64,000 bases of DNA from Microbacteriaceae bacterium PS02066. Its GTDB lineage: Bacteria; Actinomycetota; Actinomycetes; Actinomycetales; Microbacteriaceae. Position numbers and translations under genes: made by a program. Each line of letters opens with the position of its first letter. The first letter of the stretch is position 1. The DNA lies in assembly GCA_029959545.1 (NCBI GenBank), contig JASCPH010000003.1:50261-114260 (forward strand). The letters are read 5' to 3'. Positions 17,184-25,821 of the stretch are shown in pieces. The notes under the pieces were generated by a model, which made no database searches, was not told the origin of the DNA, and was given only the letters and a program-made list of their open reading frames with translations.

Positions 17184-18600
17184 TGATCGGCCTTTCCTTG
17201 GGGAGCTCGTACAGCAACCGGCGCTCTCGTAGGGCGAGCGCTGAGGCGAAGGTGATCGGCCCGAGCCGGCCGATGAACATCAGCAGGATGAGCAGCACCT
17301 GCCCGATCGGGGGGATGTCGGCGGTGATCCCGGCTGAGAGTCCGACGGTGCCGAACGCGGAGGTGACTTCGAACAGCACCTTGTCCAGCGGGTGGTCGGT
17401 GACCAGCAGCATCAGGCCGGTGCTCCCGGCGACAAGGGCGACGGCGAGCAGTGCGACGGTGATCGCCTGTCGGTGCACGGCGCGGGAGAGCCGTTTGCCG
17501 AACACGTTCACCACCCCGTCGCCGCGCAGCTCGGCGATGATGATGAACAGCAGCACCCCGAACGTGGTGATCTTGATCCCGCCCGCGGTGCCGGCAGGGC
17601 CACCGCCGATGAACATCAGCGCGTCCATCCCGAACCAGGTCGCCTCGTGCAGCTGGGTGATGTCGACGCTGTTGAACCCCGCGGTGCGGGTCTGGACGGA
17701 CTGGAAGAACCCGGCCAGCAGCTTGGCCGGCCACTCCAGCGGGCCCAGCGTTCGCGGGTTCGCCCACTCCAGTGCGGTGACGTAGACGGCGCCCAGGACG
17801 AGCAGCAGGATCGTCCCCCAGAGCACGAGGCGGGTGTGCATCGACCACAGCCGCGGCTCACGCAGGTGACGGCGCAGCTGCACCAGCACCGGGAACCCGA
17901 GGCCGCCGAGGATGATCGCCGCCGACATCGTCAGGCAGATCACCGGATCCGCGACGTAGCGCATCATGCTGTCGCTGTACAACGCGAACCCGGCGTTGTT
18001 GAACGACGACACCGAGTGGAACACCCCCAGCCAGACGGCCTCGCCGAACCCGTATCCGTAGGCGATCGCGAACTGCGCCGTGAGGATGATCGCCGCCGCG
18101 GCCTCGATCGTCAGTGAGATCAGCACGACGCCGCGAACGAGCGATCCGACACCTTCCAGGCCGAGACTCTTCACCTCCGCCGCCGCGACCAGGCGGGAGC
18201 GGAGCGAGAACCGGCGCAGCACGGCCAGGCCCACCACCGATGCAAAGGTCATCACCCCGAACCCGCCGACCTGGATCAGCGCCAGGATGACGGCCTGCCC
18301 GAATCCGGTCCAGTAGGTCGGCGTGTCGACCACGACCAAGCCCGTCACGCACAATGCGGAGGTGGCGGTGAACAGCGCCTCGAGGAAGCTCGCCCCGCCC
18401 GGTCCGGTCTTCGCGACAGGCAGCATCAGTAGTCCGGCGCCGACGATGCCGGCGCCGAAGAAGCCCAGGAAGATGACTTGCACCGGACGCAGCCGGCGGG
18501 TCGAAGTAGACCCGTCGCGCGTCGCACGAGCGAACAGCACCCGCCAATAGTAGTGATCGATGAAGCACCCGAGCCACGACACCGTGGGCGAGTCGCTCAC
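17176..18600 (-). CDS. ktrB: K+ uptake membrane protein KtrB
   Basis: Pore-forming subunit of the Ktr system, 474 residues from the GTG at 18,600. Four pore loops are seen: SALCVTGLVVVD, SSFNNAGFALY, QTRTAGFNSVD and SAFGTVGLSAG. The intramembrane gating loop reads GGGPAGTAGGIKITT. The first 35 residues are unusual for KtrB, and a GTG at 18,540 is an alternative start that would leave more room for a promoter. It overlaps ktrA by eight bases. Its 5' end lies within 30 bases of the divergent TetR gene, so the two share a very short control region. Confidence 0.93.
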   Translation of the reverse strand: MSDSPTVSWLGCFIDHYYWRVLFARATRDGSTSTRRLRPVQVIFLGFFGAGIVGAGLLMLPVAKTGPGGASFLEALFTATSALCVTGLVVVDTPTYWTGFGQAVILALIQVGGFGVMTFASVVGLAVLRRFSLRSRLVAAAEVKSLGLEGVGSLVRGVVLISLTIEAAAAIILTAQFAIAYGYGFGEAVWLGVFHSVSSFNNAGFALYSDSMMRYVADPVICLTMSAAIILGGLGFPVLVQLRRHLREPRLWSMHTRLVLWGTILLLVLGAVYVTALEWANPRTLGPLEWPAKLLAGFFQSVQTRTAGFNSVDITQLHEATWFGMDALMFIGGGPAGTAGGIKITTFGVLLFIIIAELRGDGVVNVFGKRLSRAVHRQAITVALLAVALVAGSTGLMLLVTDHPLDKVLFEVTSAFGTVGLSAGITADIPPIGQVLLILLMFIGRLGPITFASALALRERRLLYELPKERPIIG

Positions 18601-18606
18601 CGCGAT

Positions 18607-18621
18607 TGTTAGTTGCTAACA
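18607..18621. promoter_or_regulatory. palindromic operator between ktrB and the second TetR gene
   Basis: Perfect palindrome TGTTAG-TTG-CTAACA immediately before the TetR start and 7 bases from the putative ktrB start. A -10-like CATAAT follows at 18,620-18,625. It is most likely the TetR autoregulatory site. Because the gap is so short, it could also affect ktrB transcription. Confidence 0.6.
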
Positions 18622-18623
18622 TA

Positions 18624-19199
18624 ATGGGCGTGACGGAGCAGCCGACGAAGCGGAACCGGACGCGGCAGCGCATCCTCGAGACAGCGTTCGAGCTGTTCGA
18701 GACGCACGGCTACGACCGGACGACGACGGCGCAGATCGCCGCAACGGCGGGGGTGAGCGAGATGACCCTGTTCCGTCACTTCGCGTCGAAGGATCGCCTG
18801 CTCCTGGACGACCCCTACGATCCGCTCATCGCGGAGGCCGTCGCCGCGCAGCCGCCAGCAATGCCCGCCCTTGCGCGGGTGACGGCCGGGGTGCGCGTCG
18901 CGTGGCGCACCGTGCCCGGGCCCGCGGAAGAAGCGGTGCGCCGGCGGATGCGGATCGCCGCCCGCACCCCCGGGCTGACCGGCGCCATCCGCGCCAACAC
19001 CCGCGCCACCGAGAACGCGATCGCCCAGGCCCTCACCGACACCGGCGCCGACCCGACCGTCGCGCAGATCGCCGCAGCGGCCACGCTGGCCGCGCTGATG
19101 GAGTCGCTGACCGCCTGGGCCGTCACGGACGACCCGGGCCCGCTCGACGACGCGATACGGCTCGCCCTCGACGTCCTCGATCGCACGGTGACACGATGA
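18624..19199 (+). CDS. TetR/AcrR-family transcriptional regulator
   Basis: TetR-type repressor, 191 residues. The helix-turn-helix spans residues about 10-55 (RQRILETAFELFETHGYD, TTTAQIAATAGVSEMTLFRHFASK). The ATG at 18,624 and a GTG at 18,630 are both possible; the closeness of the -10-like box suggests a leaderless transcript. The stop overlaps the ABC ATPase start by four bases (ATGA). This is the same regulator-ATPase-permease layout as at 12,838-15,328, but the proteins are only family-level relatives. Confidence 0.88.
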   Translation: MGVTEQPTKRNRTRQRILETAFELFETHGYDRTTTAQIAATAGVSEMTLFRHFASKDRLLLDDPYDPLIAEAVAAQPPAMPALARVTAGVRVAWRTVPGPAEEAVRRRMRIAARTPGLTGAIRANTRATENAIAQALTDTGADPTVAQIAAAATLAALMESLTAWAVTDDPGPLDDAIRLALDVLDRTVTR

Positions 19200-19924
19200 G
19201 CGCCGGACTCAGCGCCTCCGCCGTGACCCGTACGTTCCGAGGCGGCGCCGGCATCCATGACGTCCACATCGAGGTGCGGCCGGGCACGATCCACGCGCTC
19301 GTCGGGCTCAACGGCGCCGGCAAGACCACCCTCATGAAGGTGCTGCTCGGAATGCTCCGGCCCACGGCAGGGCGCGTCCTGCTGGGCGGGACCGACCTCC
19401 GAAAGCTGCCGGCTGCCGCATGGTCGGGCGTCGGCCACGTCATCGAGCACCCGCTTGCCTACGGCGACCTCACCGCACGGGAGAACCTGCTGCTATCCGC
19501 GCGGCTGCACGGCCTGACCGCTGGGGTCGCCGCCGGAGCCGTCGACACCGCCATCGGAGCGTTCGGCCTGGAACCCTACGCCGAGGTGAGGGTACGGCAG
19601 CTCTCCGCCGGCAACCGGCAGCGGGTCGGACTCGCCGCCGCCATGCAGCACCACCCGCGCGTCGTCGTGCTCGACGAGCCCACCAGCACCCTCGACCCCG
19701 CCGGGGTGCTGCTGCTCCGCGACGCACTGCGCACCCGCCGCGCCGCCGGTGCCGCTGTACTCGTGTCCAGCCATCACCTGGACGAGGTCGCCCGGATCGC
19801 CGACCGCATCACCGTGCTCAACGCCGGCCGCGTCATCGGCACGCTCGACCCAACGGGCGCCGACCTCGAGCAGGCGTTCTTCGCGTCGGTTCTCGCCGAC
19901 GACCAGGAACGGGGGCAGGCATGA
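19196..19924 (+). CDS. ABC transporter ATP-binding protein
   Basis: ATPase of an ABC-2 type exporter, 242 residues. Walker A GLNGAGKT is at residues 37-44, the signature is LSAGNRQRVG, Walker B is VVVLDEPTSTLD and the H-loop is SSHHLDE. It lacks the extra C-terminal domain of the other ATPase in this window. It overlaps both neighbours by four bases, so the three genes form one translationally coupled operon. The substrate is unknown; bacitracin- or lantibiotic-type exporters have this size and layout. Confidence 0.92.
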   Translation: MSAGLSASAVTRTFRGGAGIHDVHIEVRPGTIHALVGLNGAGKTTLMKVLLGMLRPTAGRVLLGGTDLRKLPAAAWSGVGHVIEHPLAYGDLTARENLLLSARLHGLTAGVAAGAVDTAIGAFGLEPYAEVRVRQLSAGNRQRVGLAAAMQHHPRVVVLDEPTSTLDPAGVLLLRDALRTRRAAGAAVLVSSHHLDEVARIADRITVLNAGRVIGTLDPTGADLEQAFFASVLADDQERGQA

Positions 19925-20682
19925 GCATCTTCCGCTCTGCATTGGTGACCGAGACACGCAAGGCCGTCACGTCCCGCGTCCTGCGGTGGACCACGGGGCT
20001 TCTCCTGGTCAGCGTGACTGCGCTGGTCGCCGGCATCCTCGCCGCGATGAAGCTCGGCGACCCCCAACTGACGGCGAAGCTCGGCCCGATCGCGGACCTC
20101 GACGGGTGGTCCGCGCTGCTCGCGATCGCCGCGCAGATCACCGCCGCCGGCGTCATGCCCGCGCTCGGCATCGGGCTCAGCTGGATGATCGGCCGCGAGT
20201 TCGCGGACGGCACGATCACCGGACTGTTCGCCCTCCCCGTGCCGCGATGGGCGATCGCCCTGGCCAAGCTGCTCATCTACCTCGCCTGGACGATCGCAGT
20301 CTCGCTCGCACTGTGTGCCACGCTCCTGACGCTCGGATTGCTGCTCGGTCACGGGGCGCCCGACCCCACCGAGTGGCAAGCCCTCGCCCGCCAGATCCCG
20401 GTGACCATCTTCGTCGGCCTCGCCGCCACACCCGCCGCCTGGGCCACCACCCTCGGCCGCGGATTGCTCCCTGGGATCGCGACCGCGATCGGCCTCCTCG
20501 TCATCGCACAGGTCATGGCCTTCATCGGCGTCGGAGCATGGTTCCCCATCGTCACCCCCGCACTCTGGGCCATCAACCCCGACAGCGTCACAGCCGGACA
20601 ACTCGCCCTGATCCCCAGCGTCCCCTTCCTATTCGGAGCACTGACGCTCGTCGCCTGGCACCGCCTCCAACTCGACAAGTAG
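19921..20682 (+). CDS. ABC transporter permease (ABC-2 type)
   Basis: Membrane partner of the preceding ATPase, 253 residues with six predicted membrane helices. It has the loop REFADGTITGLFALPVPRW after the second helix, typical of ABC-2 permeases that export peptides or drugs. The ATG at 19,921 overlaps the ATPase stop. An upstream extension of the same frame would lie wholly inside the ATPase gene and was rejected. The 3' end faces tniQ across 279 bases. Confidence 0.88.
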   Translation: MSIFRSALVTETRKAVTSRVLRWTTGLLLVSVTALVAGILAAMKLGDPQLTAKLGPIADLDGWSALLAIAAQITAAGVMPALGIGLSWMIGREFADGTITGLFALPVPRWAIALAKLLIYLAWTIAVSLALCATLLTLGLLLGHGAPDPTEWQALARQIPVTIFVGLAATPAAWATTLGRGLLPGIATAIGLLVIAQVMAFIGVGAWFPIVTPALWAINPDSVTAGQLALIPSVPFLFGALTLVAWHRLQLDK

Positions 20683-20774
20683 CCACCGGTCGCTGCGAGC
20701 ATGAGCAACGTCCGCCGTCGTGCTTGATCATCGGGCCGAGCATCTTCGGCACCATCGCCAAGGTGGAGCAAGGT

Positions 20775-20820
20775 CTAGGAGAATCTAGGGAAACGCTAGA
20801 CATCCCTAGATTTCGCTATA
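20775..20820. repeat. helically phased CTAG repeats with a 9 bp dyad
   Basis: CTAG tetramers start at 20,775, 20,785, 20,796 and 20,806, and a variant CTAT at 20,816, so the spacing is 10-11 bases, one helical turn. The perfect inverted repeat AATCTAGGG / CCCTAGATT with a 13-base spacer lies within (20,782-20,812). CTAG is usually the rarest tetramer in genomes of this type. The array sits between two convergent genes (ABC permease and tniQ), so it is not an obvious promoter. It could be a protein-binding array or an element of the transposon. Confidence 0.7.
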
Positions 20821-20961
20821 TTCGCCAGCCTTCGTGGCAATCGGGATGATCGGCGTGGGCGGATCCTCCGTCGTGACTATGTCCTCGAGAGCAACCGACC
20901 GGGATCGCACTCAAGACTGTGCAGCGCCCCGGTGCACAGTCGACACCGGCAGGCGAAGCGC

Positions 20962-22029
20962 CTATTCCTGAAGCGCGAGATCGGGAAGCGGCCGTCGTCG
21001 CACCAGGACATCGTTCCTTGGTGCCGCCACCCCGGGCTCGAACGGCGGGACTTGGATGCGAACTGAGCTGAGGTGTCGCAGCAAGCAGCTGCGGTGGCGC
21101 TGCGATGCGGCGATCAGCGCCTTCTCCAGAGTCGCGGGCCGCTTGTTGTGCGCGTTCTGACGCATCCCGAAAGCGGTCTCGACGGCGGCCTTGCCGCGGG
21201 AGACGATCTTCTCGGCCACGTGGTGCAGCCGTGGCGTGGTGGAGCCTCGCATGATCGTGATGACCGCGGCCTCGAGCGCCCAGACCTGCTCTGCGAGGCT
21301 GAACCGCGGGCTGAGTAGGTAGCTCGCGAAAGACAGATCGGTCAGGACGGTCGTCAGGTTCACGACCTCCGGATACGCGACGAGAAAGACGGTCTCGGAG
21401 CTGAGCTCATCGACGCCGAGCGCAGCCACGCGTTCGGCGACGCGCGGGCTGATCTGGTCGTCCACCGCCCAGTACCGGATCAACGTTGCCGCCAGCTGCA
21501 ACTCGCCGGTCGCGAGTCCTATCCCGCGCTTCCAGAGCGTTCCCGACAGGCAGCGTTCTGCGCGGGCGTACTCGGGGAATGGCGCGAGGTCGAAATCCGC
21601 TCCGTCGGTGTGCCATCGGCGGTGCCTGTTGCAGACGGCTCCGCCGCGACTGCACACGGTCGTGTGTGAACCGTCCGAGCACCGTTGGCACGCGGTGCGC
21701 GGACGCTGCGTGTACCCGCACTGTCTGCAGCGCGTGGGTTGCCATTGGTAGTGCTGACAGCGCACGTACATCGCGTTTCGGCGGGCGTCGGCGTCGAAGT
21801 GGCCCGGGGCGAGCCCGCCGAGCCGTTCCGCCCACCCCGCCGCGCGCTCGAGGTTGGGGCGCGACGGAGAGAGCCCTGCGACGGCCGTGACGTGGAGTCG
21901 CAGATCGCGCGGCGTGAGCATGTTCGCCGTGGCGAGCCTGGCGAGGTACCCGCTCACCGTTTCCGCAGGCAGTGGACGCACCCCGATCGGAAGGGGACGC
22001 ACGTCTTCCACTCGCTGCGGAGACCTCAT
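20962..22029 (-). CDS. tniQ: TniQ-family target-site selection protein
   Basis: TniQ/TnsD-type protein, 355 residues. It has a typical N-terminal TniQ opening (RPLPIGVRPLPAETVSGYLARLATAN) and a zinc-binding region with Cys at residues 91, 101, 104, 114, 117, 126 and 133, in CxxC pairs with His nearby. In Tn7-like elements such proteins recognise the attachment site and recruit TnsC. The ATG at 22,029 overlaps the tnsC stop (ATGA). The C-terminal 200 residues are helical and unassigned. A specific DNA target is likely to be the repeat adjoining the right end, but that is inference. Confidence 0.85.
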   Translation of the reverse strand: MRSPQRVEDVRPLPIGVRPLPAETVSGYLARLATANMLTPRDLRLHVTAVAGLSPSRPNLERAAGWAERLGGLAPGHFDADARRNAMYVRCQHYQWQPTRCRQCGYTQRPRTACQRCSDGSHTTVCSRGGAVCNRHRRWHTDGADFDLAPFPEYARAERCLSGTLWKRGIGLATGELQLAATLIRYWAVDDQISPRVAERVAALGVDELSSETVFLVAYPEVVNLTTVLTDLSFASYLLSPRFSLAEQVWALEAAVITIMRGSTTPRLHHVAEKIVSRGKAAVETAFGMRQNAHNKRPATLEKALIAASQRHRSCLLRHLSSVRIQVPPFEPGVAAPRNDVLVRRRPLPDLALQE

Positions 22030-23012
22030 GTTGCGGCGGGCACCGGAGTGGAGTCGGCTGGGACGGTGCCGAACAGCGTGTCGAGGTCGAGCCGCTCGGT
22101 GCCGTTGTCGATCGCGTCCATCGCGAGCATGTGCAGCATCCCGGTGAGATCGCCGATCACGCCTCCGGTTGCGGCATGCAGCTGACTGGCGTGGCGCAGC
22201 ACCGCGCCCTCTTGCTGGCCGATGAGCCCGAGAGAGCTCTCCACGGCGACGAGCAGATCGGCCCAGTTCGCCTTGGCTTTGCCGGAGTTCTCGAACTTCT
22301 GCAGGTGCATGATTTGGAACCGGCTGCTGATCTGCCGACCGCGGGTGCCGTCAAGGAGCCCGCTGGCCTCGACATCCACACCCGCGTACACGAACGTACC
22401 GGGGCACTTCTCCGACAGCTGTTTGAGGGTGTCAGAGGCTTCTCCCATCTGCTTGTACTTCTGGTTGATGTTGTGGATCTCGTCGACGATGATCAGCTCG
22501 GTTCCGCACGCGGCGATCACGCTCGCGACCGTGTTCATCAGCTCGCCGGTGTTGTAGTGCGGTCGGATCGGGAGACCGAGGAAGTGCGCGAACTCGCCCA
22601 GCATCAGCTTCGGTGAGCACGACGGCGGAACCGAGACGTAGATGACGGGGATCGAGTTGCCGCCGCCGGCGCGGCCGACATCGCGGCGGCGGCGCTCGAA
22701 CCGGCGGGCGATGTGCGCGACGGTCGTCGTCTTGCCGATGTTGGGTTCGCCGGAGACGATCACGCCGAGCTTGCCGTGAGACTTGTACTGGTTGAGCATC
22801 AGGCGCCGCAGGATCTCGGTCTCGATCGCAGCGAACTGCGCCGTGTGCACCACCGGGCCGCGGATCATGAACTGCTTGCGGGCTTCACGGTTCATCGCAC
22901 GATCCGCCGGTGAGAGCGCGTCGAGCTCGGCGCGAGTGATCGGGATGGGCTTGTCGAGGGTCTCGCTGACGAACGCGGACCACCCTTCCCGCGTGTTGAT
23001 CGCCTGGGTCAT
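22026..23012 (-). CDS. tnsC: TnsC/TniB-like AAA+ ATPase of the transposon
   Basis: AAA+ regulator that links TniQ to the transposase, 328 residues. Walker A is GEPNIGKT at residues 88-95 and Walker B is ELIIVDEIHNI around residues 172-182. The ATG at 23,012 overlaps the tnsB stop (ATGA) and follows a GGGAG ribosome binding site; a GTG at 23,027 is a weaker alternative. The gene overlaps tniQ by four bases, so the whole module is translationally coupled. Confidence 0.9.
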   Translation of the reverse strand: MTQAINTREGWSAFVSETLDKPIPITRAELDALSPADRAMNREARKQFMIRGPVVHTAQFAAIETEILRRLMLNQYKSHGKLGVIVSGEPNIGKTTTVAHIARRFERRRRDVGRAGGGNSIPVIYVSVPPSCSPKLMLGEFAHFLGLPIRPHYNTGELMNTVASVIAACGTELIIVDEIHNINQKYKQMGEASDTLKQLSEKCPGTFVYAGVDVEASGLLDGTRGRQISSRFQIMHLQKFENSGKAKANWADLLVAVESSLGLIGQQEGAVLRHASQLHAATGGVIGDLTGMLHMLAMDAIDNGTERLDLDTLFGTVPADSTPVPAAT

Positions 23013-24991
23013 GTCAGCCGCTCCCACACCCCGTCATCGTCCGCGAGGAGCGAGAACCCACCGCCGCGCTCCCAGATCACCTCGTCGCCGCCGGGCTCGT
23101 CCTCGGACTCTTCGCGAGCGACCGTCTTGGAGATGCCCGTCAGGTGCATCGGGTCGCGATCCACCTCCGCCGTGCGAACGGAACGGTTGCGCTTGTTGCC
23201 GGAGCGCACCCACTGAGCCCGCTTCATCCGGTCTGCCAGCTGCGCGGCATCCTCTCTCACGGCGCGATCGTGATCCGCATCGACGTCACGGGAGGCTCGC
23301 CAGATGTCGCCGCCCATCGGCTGATCCAGCAGATCGGGGGCGCCGCGGAAAGGCACGAAGTCGCCGTCGTGCTCGACCCAGATGTAGAGCGGGTTGTTGG
23401 GATCGTACCGGATCTGGCAGGGCCGTGTCGCTCCTTCGCCTTGGGCTCCGGCGGCGCGGAGCTCTGGAAGGCGCCGGGACTTGTAGACGCGACGCGAGAA
23501 GTTGATGCCGTAGTCCTGCAGGGTACAGGTCTTCGATGGCAACAGTCCGATGAAGTCGGCGAGCTCGAAGGGCACGTGGATCTCCGGCGCCACCCGGCGG
23601 TACGCACGGAACATCTCGTTGGGCGTGAGGAAGCGGCCGGGGAGCAATGGGTCGGTGAGCCCGTCGTGTGGTCGGTTCTGCCACTCGATTGCGACCCAGT
23701 CCTCGAGGAGCTCTTGCAGCTGGGCCAGGGCGAGCGCCTCGTCGGTCGGTTCATCTCGGCCCCGCCGTTCGACGCTGCCGCCCGTGAAGCCTTCCAAATA
23801 CTGCACGAACCGGGTGACCATCGTCTCGAACGTGCGCTCGACGTGCGGCTTGTCGGTCGGCGTCTGCTTGCTCGCGAAGATCAGAGAGATCCCCAGCCGT
23901 GCGCATCCCAGCCGGAAGGCTTGAGAGCGAAAGATCTTGCCGTTGTCGGTCGTGATCGTCTCGGGGAAGATGTACGGCTGCGCGAGCCGATGCTGATCCA
24001 GCCGATCCTGCTCGATCATGAACTTGCCCGCCCAGGTCGCGGCCACCCGCTCACGTTGCTCGCGGGCACCCGGCGGCCGCCGGTCGTAGGGGGTCAGCGC
24101 CCGAGCGAGGACTCCCGCCAGGTCAGCGCTGTTGGTCGCGATCGCGCGAACCATCGCCGCCAGGATCGAGCGGGTGGCGACATCGTGGATGATCGTGAGT
24201 TCGGCACGGTTGAGACGCCCATCCAGCAGCCGGCAAGGAACGTCGATCACCGTGGAGTCGATCTGCACGTGTTCGCCCGGGCGGAGGGATCCATGCAACC
24301 CGAATGCCCGGCCCGGCTTGTTCGCTTCGGTCTCTCGACGCCTCGCCGATGAACTGAGCTTGCGAGCCGTGGGGTGTGCCGCGATCAGGCGGTACAGCGT
24401 CCGGTCGCTCGGCAGGTCGATGCTCTCACCGAGATCCTCCTCGAGCATCCACTTCACGTTGTCGACGGTGCGAGACCGCGTGCCCGAGGAGCGTTTCACT
24501 CCTGCAGCGCCCAATTGACTCAGGGCGGCCGCGATGCGCGCGTCGACCGAAGGCTTGCGTCCGTTCTGTCGGCGCTTGTCGATGAGCCCGAGGACGCCCT
24601 CGGCGCGGTAGCGCTGGTACTTGCGACGCACGGTCTCCGTCGACACCTGGACGAACGGTGCCATGGCATCGCGAACGTCCTGGAGCAATGGCTTGAGCTC
24701 GGCGCCGGCGTCGACCGCGACCTTCACCGCCTCCAGCTGTTCGACCCAGGCATCCAGCACGCGTCGCTCCGCCTCCGGCAACGCGGCAATCAACTGAATG
24801 TCGGGCGGTTCGCTCGAGAGCGGTCGCACATCGTGCCAGACGACGTCGGGGGCGCGCAGCAGTTCCTCGATGACGACCTCGCGGACGAACTCCTCCTCCA
24901 GCGATCGCAACACGGCGTGCCGATAGTCGATCGCGATAACGACGAACTCGTGACCGTCCCAGGTGAGGTGTGTTCCGATCCGCGCGCGCAT
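23009..24991 (-). CDS. tnsB: TnsB-like DDE transposase
   Basis: Mu/TnsB-type transposase, 660 residues. A helix-turn-helix with VSTETVRRKYQRYRAEG lies near residues 117-133. The RNase H-like core has Asp245 (VQIDSTVID), Asp349 (TITTDNGKIF) and Glu385 (KPHVERTFETM), with the usual 35-residue D-E gap. The Mu C-terminal beta-barrel region follows (PCQIRYDPNNPLYIWV near residue 540). The start is the ATG at 24,991, two bases after the tnsA stop; longer frames run antisense into tnsA and were rejected. It should join the 3' transposon ends to target DNA. Confidence 0.92.
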   Translation of the reverse strand: MRARIGTHLTWDGHEFVVIAIDYRHAVLRSLEEEFVREVVIEELLRAPDVVWHDVRPLSSEPPDIQLIAALPEAERRVLDAWVEQLEAVKVAVDAGAELKPLLQDVRDAMAPFVQVSTETVRRKYQRYRAEGVLGLIDKRRQNGRKPSVDARIAAALSQLGAAGVKRSSGTRSRTVDNVKWMLEEDLGESIDLPSDRTLYRLIAAHPTARKLSSSARRRETEANKPGRAFGLHGSLRPGEHVQIDSTVIDVPCRLLDGRLNRAELTIIHDVATRSILAAMVRAIATNSADLAGVLARALTPYDRRPPGAREQRERVAATWAGKFMIEQDRLDQHRLAQPYIFPETITTDNGKIFRSQAFRLGCARLGISLIFASKQTPTDKPHVERTFETMVTRFVQYLEGFTGGSVERRGRDEPTDEALALAQLQELLEDWVAIEWQNRPHDGLTDPLLPGRFLTPNEMFRAYRRVAPEIHVPFELADFIGLLPSKTCTLQDYGINFSRRVYKSRRLPELRAAGAQGEGATRPCQIRYDPNNPLYIWVEHDGDFVPFRGAPDLLDQPMGGDIWRASRDVDADHDRAVREDAAQLADRMKRAQWVRSGNKRNRSVRTAEVDRDPMHLTGISKTVAREESEDEPGGDEVIWERGGGFSLLADDDGVWERLT

Positions 24992-24993
24992 CG

Positions 24994-25716
24994 CTATGCC
25001 GCCACTGCCGCCGTACTGAGCGAGAGCGGGAGTTCCACGTCTACCCGAAGCCGCCGCCACCAAAGTGCCGAGTAGACGGCGCCCAATGGTTCCGCGCATA
25101 GGTTCGCGAGTAGTTCCTCCCACTCCCCCAGAGTCCTCTGCTCTCCTTCGGATGCACGGATCCTGGCCGTGGCTGACGCTGAGATCCAACGGTCGAAGCG
25201 ATATCCAGAGAGGAAGCGGAGGTTGCGATGCTCAGTTACGGAGATGTCGCTCACGACTTGGTAGCCCCATCCGAGCCGCTCGCAGACCTCAGCAGTCATC
25301 CGGAACACCTCGGCGTCGTCATCGCCGATGCGCTCGGCAGGTCGGACGTCGACGAGCGCGGCGCTGCCATCGTGATAGCGGACGAAGAAGTCGGGTGCGT
25401 GCTTGCCGGCGCCTTGCGGCCAGTGGATCCACATCGGCTGTGATGCGAGACCCGCTACTCGACGATCACGATCGAGCCGCATGAGAGCCGCGCGCTCGTA
25501 CAGCGACTCGAACCACACATGCGAGGCTGTGGTCGCCGCCCAGTAGAAGCCCTCGTAGCTCCGCTTGTGCTGCCACGACGCAGGCACCCGCACGACGTCG
25601 ACCGACTCGAAGGCGACCCCGGCAGCGTCCATCGCGTCACGGCGATCCCGCTTGCCGTCCAGGACCCACTCGAAATCGGCTCGGACCGACCCCGCCGTCT
25701 GCAACGACCCGCTCAC
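24994..25716 (-). CDS. tnsA: TnsA-like transposase endonuclease subunit
   Basis: TnsA-type endonuclease, 240 residues. The restriction-enzyme-like core has Glu70 (VWFESLYERA), Asp109 (KHAPDFFVRY) and the strand LVDVRP with Asp123 and Arg125. The last position is Lys in E. coli Tn7 TnsA (Lys132), so it is Arg here. TnsA cuts the 5' strands and lets the element move by cut-and-paste. The GTG at 25,716 has AGGAG five bases upstream; a GTG at 25,731 gives five extra residues. The stop is two bases before tnsB. It is the outermost gene next to the right end. Confidence 0.82.
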   Translation of the reverse strand: MSGSLQTAGSVRADFEWVLDGKRDRRDAMDAAGVAFESVDVVRVPASWQHKRSYEGFYWAATTASHVWFESLYERAALMRLDRDRRVAGLASQPMWIHWPQGAGKHAPDFFVRYHDGSAALVDVRPAERIGDDDAEVFRMTAEVCERLGWGYQVVSDISVTEHRNLRFLSGYRFDRWISASATARIRASEGEQRTLGEWEELLANLCAEPLGAVYSALWWRRLRVDVELPLSLSTAAVAA

Positions 25717-25821
25717 GCTCACTCCTCTCACTCGCAGATGTTCAGTTGAGGAAGTGAACCTGACGGCGCCAGAGTACGACTCGCCACTCGTCGACCGCTC
25801 GACGAGAAGCCGCGTGTCGCA

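Noticed and set aside
20775..20820. CTAG array taken as the left end of the transposon
   Set aside because: It shares no sequence with the four right-end sites (ACAGAATCAA type) and lacks a TGT border, so it is not a matching Tn7-type end.
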